Shown in pieces: positions 55,908 to 64,000 of a stretch of DNA of 64,000 bases; the stretch's first letter is position 1, and each line of letters begins with the position of its first letter. The position numbers were made by a program, and so were the translations under genes. The DNA is taken from NCBI GenBank assembly GCA_016271365.2, contig CM057454.1, positions 694,043,501-694,107,500 of the forward strand, written 5' to 3'. Under the pieces are notes generated by a model. It was not told the origin of the DNA, did no database searches, and was given only the letters and a program-made list of their open reading frames with translations. Origin of the DNA: Neoceratodus forsteri. Its lineage: Eukaryota > Chordata > Ceratodontiformes > Ceratodontidae.

Positions 55908-56148
55908 TATAGAAACACAGACTTTGACGGCAGATAAGGACCACTTGGCCCACCCAGTCTGTCCATTTCCCTACCTACTGGATAAGCTGCAGATTCTAGT
56001 TAACCAAAAGCCTGCTTCCTGCAACCCCCCACTATAATTGCTTTGTGTCTGTCCCATGCATGTTTGAATTCCCTCACTGTTTTAGACCCAACGACCTCCT
56101 CAGGAAGGCTGTTCCATGTATCCACCACTCTCTCCATAAGTCTTGTGT
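55908..56148 (-). mobile_element. CR1 LINE 3' end fragment
   Basis: TATAGAAACACAGACTTTGA opens a reverse CR1 3' end, followed by GGACCACTTGGCCCACCCAG and CTACCTACTGGATAAGCTGC, and the C-terminal codons in reverse (TTCCATGTATCCACCACTCT). The same order is present at 34001-34240 and 50233-50460, but this copy is more diverged. Confidence 0.85.
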
Positions 56149-56867
56149 TCATTCATTCAGTTAAAGAACACTACTGTGCAAGCTCTGAACACAATAACAT
56201 TGAGCAAAAAATGTCCTCTAATCTGATTGGCTAAAAGGCTATTGTAGCCGTGTTCTTATCAGTCCATAACTTGCCAACTGGCACTACATACTACAGGGAA
56301 AGACCCATAACACTAAGTATCAGTGTTCCAACTTCGATCATACCCCAGTCGCAGATCTCAGAATCACAAATGACTGTGATCTGTAAAGCCAAAATGGACC
56401 ACAAAACTGGAAGTCAGTATTCAGCAGTCCAGTTGCTAACCAGTCGGCTCTAAATGTGGAAATTTCAAAAATTACAGGCAACAAAACTCAAGAGCATTAA
56501 AAATGCCATAAAGCACCTCTTCTTTTTCTTTTGCACATCTGCCATTTCTCTTGTTATCTCTTTCACCCTTGGAATTTTTGCCATCTTCATTCCATATGGG
56601 GTCAGATCCCCCCTCCCCATTTTTCAAATAATTCCATACTGCCAGAGTTTTTAAATTATAATTTAGAGCAAGCAAAAGAAAAATTGGGAACCAGCTCACT
56701 CCTGTGAGCCACCTCTCCCCGTCCATGAGAGGACAGAGTAAAATAAAACAATTGTTTATCATGGCACCACATGACAGAAGTTACCATTTGAGAATCATGA
56801 ATCAGAAAGCAGTGTGTACGGCAGGTGGGGACTGACAGGCTCGCCCTCAAAAGTAAGCCTCTGTTTG
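56149..56867. other. Anonymous sequence
   Basis: No supported gene. Short frames have no recognisable domain. Confidence 0.35.
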
Positions 56868-57160
56868 CAACTTCACAACAAAGTCTAACTCAAAGTAAAA
56901 AAATCTAAATAAAAAAAATGAACTCTTTCTGTGCTGGGGGAGAGACGGAGTTGTTAGAGAAGAGATACAGACACCAATGCCCTGTACTCACTCAACATAT
57001 ACAGTGTGCTGGCTGCAACTTAAGAACAAAGCCTAAATAAAAGAAAAGTAAAGTAACAAAAAAAAATCTTTCTGTATTGAGCGAGAGACAGAGTTGAGAG
57101 AAAAGACACAGATGCCAGTGTCCCCTACTCACTCCAAGATATATACAGTGTGCAAGTCTA
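56868..57160. repeat. Direct duplication, unit about 145 bp
   Basis: GCAACTTCACAACAAAGTCTA...TTTCTGTGCTGGGGGAGAGAC...ACTCACTCAACATATACAGTGTG is followed by GCAACTTAAGAACAAAGCCTA...TTTCTGTATTGAGCGAGAGAC...ACTCACTCCAAGATATATACAGTGTG. Two diverged tandem copies. Confidence 0.7.
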
Positions 57161-57280
57161 CAGTACAGATGGGACTATTTTCTCTGTTTTGTATACTTAA
57201 CATTTTTCAGGATACTTTTTTTAAAGAATTATAAGTTTTGTTTTACTAGATTTTTTTGGGAGGGGGCCCATTTTATAAAT

Positions 57281-57427
57281 GCAATAACACACTCTGAGGT
57301 GTGGGTTATGTCCTGATAAGAGCATGCCCAGGTGCATAAGGCACTCGTTGCAAGTGCCTCGTGCCTTCTAAGAGACCTGGGTGTGCTCTTACCAGGACAG
57401 AACCCACACCTCAGAGTGTGTTATTGC
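57281..57427. mobile_element. Palindromic MITE-like element, 147 bp
   Basis: The arms are almost perfectly complementary: GCAATAACACACTCTGAGGT... at the left and its reverse complement ending GTGTGTTATTGC at the right. A short loop near 57345-57360 contains GGCACTCGTTGCAAGTGCC. No coding capacity. The high arm identity suggests a fairly recent copy or preserved pairing. Confidence 0.8.
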
Positions 57428-59959
57428 TTGTGTAATGCAAGGAGCTCAGGTGGCAGTTAAACACTTGCATTACCACACTTGCCTTCAACTCCAGTAATTG
57501 TTTGCTGAAGGAGAAGGGAGTTGTGTTGTCTTCAGATGGTTGCTGGAATGTACATTGGGAAACATACTTTAGGGTCTTTGGTACAGTACAGTACAGTGCT
57601 TTACTACCACTCATCAATATGAGTGTACTCAATCAGGATTGAATGATGGAGCACCATCAGCTCCCCCTGGCACTCAATAGAATGCATGGATGCATTGGCA
57701 GCACATATGGGAGAGCACTGTGTGGAGTGTTCCCAACAATATAAGTATTTTATTGTGCAATTCTGTGATGTATCTAGTAAAACTCATTGGAAATTTTGTA
57801 TTTGCTCAACTTTCTCCTGATGATACAGGATGTCAACAAGTTTAAGCAGCTGGAGCAGGTCAGACCAAATATAAAGACAAAGGTAATATTTCAAGACATC
57901 ATGATTATGGATGAGACAAGAGTTTCCATGAAGTAGTTTGCATCTGTGGCTTTTAGAAAGAATTGTTGTGAATGGCTGTGAAATTAAAGTCAAATCATCC
58001 TTTGGAGATTGATGTCTGGATACAATTTCAAAGAAAGGTCCAGGCCTGGTCTGTGTTTCACAGTATATTGCATTTGCTGCAGTATAATTGTTGAAATGTT
58101 CTTAACATTTTTCTACAGTAATTAATTAAGTGTATTTCAACATTCCAGGAGCTATGTGTGGTCTCTTTTTTGGAGATAACATCATACAAGAGGCAGAAAT
58201 TAAGTTTATTCAGAAAATGCTCCCTGATGGGTACTGCTTCTTTGGACAATGACTCAAAACATACAGCTTCAACTGCATTCATTACTGCAAAAGGCATTAA
58301 CTGGGTCAAAATACCACCAGAGTAAAGCAACACCTCATTTTCTGTGTTATTACTTCATACAATATTAGACATATTATACTGGATGATTCTTTTTAAATGC
58401 TCTTCATATTGCCACCTACACACTGAAATGTCCTTCAGCCTGCACCAGTGCCCACTCCCATCTTCCTGAGGCCCCACTGCCCAGCACATTTTGCTCCCTG
58501 TTCACCTGTAACTCATCATTAGATTATTCCCCCAACACTTACCTCATGAGACAGGGTTACATGCAGCTCCTTGTTGACTGCCCTCTTCATCCAATTGGCC
58601 CAATGGTGGAAGTGAAGGCCATGAGATAATCCAGCCCATGAAAGAGAAGGCTGATAATGGACATGGGCAGCTGGGTGTACTATCACCTGCCTAGTTGGTG
58701 CTTTTCCAATGTTTCTGGTCTTGAGAAGTAACAGGTATGTAATAACATCATGGCTTTCATTTTGCATCCTCCCACACACAATGTGTCAATGTACTCCACT
58801 CCTACATCATAATCTGATGTACCCCTACACCCTCAACCCCAGAAAGTGGTAGAGTCAGGCAGATGTGGGGATATACATTGCTTGCTCCCCGAAGGAGAGT
58901 TGTCCCTCACACTTTATCCTTCTCCTCCTTCTTTGGACCTTCTGACACTCCAGACTCATTCCTGAACCTGGGTCATTGCCATTGCAAGCAGTAGTACTAC
59001 CACTGCACTGGTGGGTCAGCTGTTTCATGATAATTTCTGACACAATTGTTTTTACTAATATCATCCTTTTTACTCTCAGACCCCTGACATGAATCCAGTA
59101 GAGATGGTATGGTATGGTATGGCATGCCATGAAAACTGACTTATGACAGCAGAGCAATCCATGAACAAAGAAGAAACTTACTTATAGAATAAAACAGTTT
59201 TGGAACACACTCAAATCCAGCATTGCATAAAGACTATTATGGATTTACAAAAGGTGTTTCCAATTGCGAGTGCAAAAGGTCATTATGCAGCCAGCATGTT
59301 TTTCAAACATTTTTGTCAAAATCTAATATTTAAAAAAAATAGAATAAAACTTGAATAATGCATTTGTACTTTATTCAAATGGTAGTGGGCAAAGGTTTAC
59401 ATGTACAGGTGCTACTGTATCATTTACCATTTATTATTTTGCAAAAAGTGCTGTGTATAACTGCAAACTGTATTTTCCTTTAATACTACTGTATATTTTT
59501 GTACAAAGTATTTCAGTAATGCTACCATGACTCCAAGCCCCCTGCTCTCTGTGAAAGATAACAATAATACATCCACACAGGTGTTGAGGACCACCCAGGT
59601 ACTGTACAGAAAATTCCAACATAGCTAGAAAATGCAGAACCGGTGGCCACTCTGCACAAGTAATACATAAACAACACACTACACAAAAGACAGCACAATA
59701 AAATACTCCTGGGAGAAGCAAGATTACCTTTAAAGCCTTACTTTTTCAGAGATGTTTGCTGTGGAATTTTTCCTTCCTCTGTGCCTGCATGTCAGCATAA
59801 AGCACTGTGGTTAAAGCATGATCAAAACCATAAAAGACCAACATCAATATTAAAAAAAGCATTTGTCAATGCCGAATGTTTGCTTGCTGGCATTGACAGT
59901 GGTAGTGTAGAAGTCACAGAGCTGCGTAATAGGAATGGCAGTGAAGTATTGAACTGAAG
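57428..59959. other. Anonymous sequence
   Basis: About 2.5 kb with no recognisable gene, RNA or repeat family. A splice-donor-like CTCATGAG|GTAAGT occurs on the minus strand at about 58545, without a recognised exon product. A short GGTAT repeat lies at 59106-59124. Confidence 0.4.
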
Positions 59960-59964
59960 CCAAC

Positions 59965-60293
59965 CCCACCACCACCTTGCAGAGAGTGACAGGCATTGGG
60001 GTGTGCCTTTGGGTCATCAGGCATAATGGCCATGCCATTTCACCACACCCCACCCTGCAGACACTCACAAGTGTCACGGTGTGCCTTGGGGTCTTTGGCC
60101 CTTATGTGCACCCCATTCCATCAGGAAGTACAGTGAGATGGGTGTGGCATAGGAGAATGGGGAGAACTTTGGGGCCGAAAAGTCCAAGGCATACCTTGAT
60201 GCCTCTCACTGGCTGCAGGGTGTGGAATGGTATGAGCATTACAGGCAAGAATCCCAAGTCACTTCCCTGATGCCTGTCATTCTCTACAGGGTT
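59965..60293. mobile_element. Foldback element, about 330 bp, arms with internal direct repeats
   Basis: The left half (GAGAGTGACAGGCATTGGGG...CACCACACCCCACCCTGCAG...GGTGTGCCTTGGGGTCTTTG) is matched in reverse complement by the right half (...AAGGCATACCTTGATGCCTC...CAGGGTGTGGAATGG...GATGCCTGTCATTCTCTACAG). Each arm holds two related ~85-bp segments. Confidence 0.65.
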
Positions 60294-60329
60294 GGGCGTT
60301 ATGGTTGGAAACCCTAATCCTCAGGCATT

Positions 60330-62045
60330 CGTTGGTATTTCCACTCCAAATTTTCAACATGGTTTTTTTGTGACCCCACCTCATGAACAGTGGCAATATC
60401 AGTTTGTAAGCCGAAAGCTGCTTATGCACGGTGACTACGGCATTTAGCACCACAGGTGCAAAAACATCCTAACAGGATGTAAAAAATGACAGCTGTACTG
60501 TTCATGGGGAGGTGTAAAAAATGGCAATGTTGCAAATCTGCAGTAAAAATATTTAAAAAACTGGTGAAGTCACGAGTGTGCATAGAAACTGTGCAACGCG
60601 CACCCGTAATGTAATTAGTTTGGGGATTTTTTATGGCAGATTGTCAACACAGGCATTTTGGGACCTCCGATCATGAACAGTGTCACTGTGATTTTCTTTG
60701 TCTGTTCCAAACAATGATTTCCCACAGCAACCATGCATCTCTGCACTGAAAGTGTGAAAACACATTTCGGCCATGTTGTGAAAAATGACAGCTGTACAGT
60801 TCATAAGGAAGTGTGGAAAAAATGCCACTGGTGAAAATCTAGACTGAAAATATTACAAAGTCATGAACTTACGAGGGTGCGTGGAAACTGCGCAATGCTC
60901 ACTTGTGACACAGTCATTTTATGGACTTTTGTCACCAGATTTTCAACATAGCCATTTTAAGACCTCGGCTCATGAACAGTATAACTGTGATTTTCTTAAT
61001 CTGTCTCAAATATTGCTTTCACACACAGACTGCACAATTGTGCGCGCTACATGTACGAAAACACATTTTGGGTGACATGTGAAAAATGACAGCTGTACTG
61101 TTCATGAGGAAGTGTAATAAAATGGCAATGTTGAAAATCTGGAGTGAAAATATTGAAAATTCGCAAACTTATGAGCGTACATAGGAACTGCACAACACAC
61201 GCTCGTAAAACAGTCATTTTTAGGAATTTTTTCACCAAATTTTCAACATAGCCATTTTAAGACCTCTGCTCATGAACAGTGTCACTGAGATTTTCTTAAT
61301 GTGTCCCACATATTGATTTTGCACACCAACTGCGCCATTGTGTGCTACATGGGCAGAAACACATTTTGGGCAAGATGTGAAAAACAACAGCTGTACTGCT
61401 CATAAGGAGGTGTGGTAAAATGGCAATGTTGAAAATCTGGAGTGAAAATATTGAAAATTTGTGAACTTATGAGCGTATGTAGGAACTACACAACGCACGC
61501 TCGTAAAACAGTCATTTTTAGGAATTTTTTCACTAAATTTTCAACATAGCCATTTTAAGACCTCTGCTCATGAACAGTATCACTGTGATTTTCTTACTTT
61601 GTCCTGTGCATTGATTTTGCACACCAACTGCACCATTGTGCGCTACATGGGCAGAAACACGTTTTAAGTGAGATGTGAAAAATGACAGCTGTGCTATTCA
61701 TAAGAAGGTGTGGTAAAATTGCAATGCTGAAAATCTGGAGTGAAAATATTGAAAATTCGCTAACTTATGAGCCAGCATAGGAACTGCGCAATGCGCGTTC
61801 GTAAAACAGTCATTTTTTGGAATTTTTCCACCAAATTTTCAAAATAGGCTTTTTGACAGCCCACCTTATGAACACTGGCAGTGTCATTTCGTTAATCATT
61901 CCAGAAAAGTGATTTTGTGCAGTGGCTGCAAAATCACCCTTCGAGCCCTAGTAAAGCCATGACAGTGACAGCATTCATTAGAAGGGGTCCCAAAAACCCC
62001 ATGTTGAAAATTTGGTTCAAAAATTCCAAAAAATGCCTGAGATAT
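60330..62045. repeat. Satellite-like tandem array, ~300-bp monomer, each monomer an inverted repeat
   Basis: The block ATGACAGCTGTACTGTTCAT or a close variant recurs at about 60486, 60785, 61086, 61384 and 61682, spacing 298-301 bp. Within a monomer, AAAATGGCAATGTTGAAAAT (left half) is mirrored by ATTTTCAACATAGCCATTTT (right half), and TACTGTTCATGAG by CTCATGAACAGT. The array is therefore an alternation of inverted half-units of about 150 bp. Five and a half copies are present, moderately diverged. Confidence 0.85.
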
Positions 62046-62304
62046 GCAATAAAGTTGAAAAAAACATATCTGTCCCATTATACAGCTTACCGGCATTTCC
62101 TCAGTTCGTGGTTGGCTTTGAAGAGTGCAGACGTGTTCCTGGTCCACGAAGATCCTTCGCCGAGGTTCAGAGAGTAGTAGGGGTGAGGGGGTGTGGGAGG
62201 CAGGGTGCGCAGTGGGTGGGTGCGGGTTGTGGGAAGGGGGCAGGGAGAAGCCCCGAGGGACAGTTTTTTATTGCCAGTTTTTTTTTTAAATGATGACACG
62301 GGAC

Positions 62305-62612
62305 GTTTGCCATGCTGGGTTGGGCTCCCAGCATGGCACAAGGACAGCTGGTTGGGGGTAGTGGAGCCAATGGGGGGATTGGTCATCCTCGTCAACCATA
62401 GCATCAGTTGCCACGCTGGGGTGGGCTCCCAGCATGACACCCAGTACTCTCAGAGGGGAGGACAGTGGGGCTGACAGGGGATTGGGCACCCCCGTTGGCT
62501 ATACAATGATTTGCCATGCTGGGGTGGGCACCCAGTGTGGCATGTGAAAGGCTTTTTTTGGGGGGGCGCAGCACATCTGACTGGGGATTGGGCACCTCCG
62601 GCTGTACAGTGT
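62305..62612. repeat. Three tandem ~102-bp repeats, each with an internal palindrome
   Basis: GCCATGCTGGGTTGGGCTCC then CAGCATGGC (62309), GCCACGCTGGGGTGGGCTCC then CAGCATGAC (62410), and GCCATGCTGGGGTGGGCACC then CAGTGTGGC (62513) head successive units. Each unit ends with GG.GATTGG.CA.C.CCGT.GGCTATACA-type sequence. Copies decay from left to right. Confidence 0.8.
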
Positions 62613-62644
62613 GTGCATGGGGGGGCGCACGCAGTATGCCTGCA

Positions 62645-62682
62645 TGTGTGTGTGTGTGTGTGTGTGTGCGTGTGTGTGTGTA
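62645..62682. repeat. (TG)n microsatellite
   Basis: Alternating T and G with a single TGCG interruption, about 38 bp. Confidence 0.95.
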
Positions 62683-64000
62683 GAGGAAGCACGCACGAGC
62701 AGGCGATATCTGATCGCTGCTCACTGAAGCATAGCTCCCTCTTTCAAATGTACTCCACTGCATTTTGGAGCTGTCATAGACAGTTCCAGCATGCATTGGA
62801 GGACTGGGGCAGTGCCTGCCAACACACTGACTAAATTGAAAGAGGGGGTGACACACCTCCGAAAACTCAGATGATGGCACTATGTTTCTTGCACATGCGT
62901 GCAAGCAAACATAATGACTGGATATCTGTTTTTAGATCAGGGGGAAGATGTAGAGTTATAGCAATACAAATATCCCAGACACCTACAGAGAAACATAAAA
63001 AAACAGGACAAAATTACAAATATAAATATTTGAAGAATATGACAATTTGACTTATTTCTCCTGTGGTAATCCCATGCTTTAAAAATGTGTATGTGCACAA
63101 CAGAGGAAAATGGGCAATGTGATCCACTGACATCATCCCAAAAGGCCTCATAGAATCAAAGAGAAGAAAAAGATCACCAGAGTAGCAAAATAATCCCCCT
63201 TCCCATCCAGTGTACACCCCCACCTCATGTAGAGCTTAGTGTATTGTTATAAAAGTGGACCTTCATTGTCCTGCAGTCAGCCAGCAGGCTAATTTTATAT
63301 TACACAGGCTTTACTGGCAAGGAGGAGAAATGTAAACACAGCTGGTGAAGTGCCCCATCAGCCAACTGTGGAGTCAGCTTAAACATGCCCTCCATCACAC
63401 CTAACTGGGTTACCTATGCAACATACGCAGCAGATACATTTAGTGAAAGGTCTCTCAATAGTTTTTTTCTAGTTGACCCTCAACAATGTGTAAAATGATT
63501 AGGTGTTGCTGCCAGTAGACATTCATACTGGATATTTAATATCACTTCTGCATGTATCACTTTTTTTAGCAAATGGCAACTACTGAATTGTAGTTTAACT
63601 GAATTTCCTTGCATTAAAACTCCTCATAAATGCAATATTTCAATACAGTATACAGGTTTTAGCAATAAAGTGCTTGCAAAGTCTCCTGTACTTGGTACTG
63701 CAGCACACATGGATTACAGTAAAGTACAATACTGTATCAGGTATGTACAGTGGCCCTCAAGTGCAAAATACACTCCAAACAAAGTGAAATGCAATCAAAA
63801 TAGCAGAGCGAAACCAACAAATAAATAAATGCAATAAAAACAAAAAATAAAGCAACAAAAGCAAACTTAAAATGTCATACTGCAAAAAAGTAAGAAAACA
63901 AAAAAAATGTAAATAACATGAGTAAATGCAAGCAAAAAAGTAATCACAACTAAAATGTGAATGATAAAAAAGCACTACAACACTAAACAGTGATAGCAAT
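62683..64000. other. Anonymous A-rich sequence to the window end
   Basis: No gene recognised. The last 250 bp are A-rich with scattered AAATAAA runs. Minus-strand frames there are low-complexity Phe/Leu/Tyr strings. Confidence 0.4.

Noticed and set aside
58545..58780. Possible minus-strand exon ending at a GAG|GTAAGT donor
   Set aside because: The donor matches consensus, but no acceptor, product or conserved motif could be supported.
60330..62045. CRISPR-like array of regular repeats
   Set aside because: Units are ~300 bp, diverged and contiguous, without short identical repeats alternating with unique spacers.
62404..62904. Minus-strand frames with (His-Thr)n across the (TG)n tract
   Set aside because: Microsatellite translation, with no protein family similarity.
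1..64000. Bacterial-style operon or defence system
   Set aside because: No prokaryotic genes, ribosome-binding sites or operon spacing. All recognisable proteins are eukaryotic retroelement domains.

Overview
The window looks like intergenic or intronic DNA of a large, repeat-rich vertebrate genome. It contains CR1 LINEs with (TATGTTTC)n-type 3' ends, L2, L1/Tx1-like and further APE-type LINEs, a Penelope-like element (PLE), two Ngaro-type tyrosine-recombinase (YR) retrotransposons, a solo LTR, a tRNA-derived SINE, and many palindromic MITE-like elements. This mix fits an amphibian-like or other large-genome non-mammalian vertebrate. I cannot name the species from sequence alone. No intact host gene, rRNA or tRNA gene, CRISPR array or bacterial feature was seen. 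Every long reading frame I recognise is a decayed retrotransposon frame. The one possible host exon is at 37904-38118, and its product is not recognised.

Layout. 1-1214: L1-type RT fragment (+). 1703-1991: palindromic element. 3015-3555: SINE and LINE 3' tail. 3600-10240: a Tx1/L1-like LINE on the minus strand (ORF1 with CCHC knuckles, EN, C-terminal region, no RT). It is interrupted by a 1450-bp solo LTR (3952-5401, TSD CCTAG) and a CR1/L2-type tail. 10300-11200: C-terminal end of a second such LINE. 11252-13230: palindromic element, SINE end and LINE scraps. 13490-17040: a ~1-kb repeat split by an L2 copy (13888-16382). 17041-26607: Ngaro-type element 1 (gag, RT, RNase H, YR, SGNH remnant, B1-A2-B2 repeats), interrupted at 20697-25033 by a CR1, an inverted copy of the ~1-kb repeat and an L2/Kiri-like LINE. 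26725-27615: L2 (-). 28030-36712: three clusters of a ~60-bp tandem repeat; the last two are in opposite orientation and flank a PLE (-) that is broken by two CR1 insertions. 37085-37460: SINE (-). 38282-54110: an APE-type LINE (-) split by Ngaro-type element 2 (41686-~52990), which itself holds two CR1s and a LINE tail. 54-64 kb: mostly anonymous DNA, a CR1 3' end, a foldback element, and a ~300-bp satellite whose monomer is itself an inverted repeat.

How it fits together. The window is a layered record of insertions. Four CR1 insertions can be given exact edges with candidate 5-6 bp target duplications. At three of them (30767-33370, 34001-35829, 47127-49907), removing the CR1 joins the host element's reading frame. 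CR1 was therefore active after the PLE and the Ngaro-type elements had inserted, and Ngaro-type element 2 inserted after the minus-strand LINE. The least usual contents are the YR retrotransposons with an SGNH-hydrolase domain and split direct repeats, the inverted repeat arrays flanking the PLE, and the palindromic satellite.
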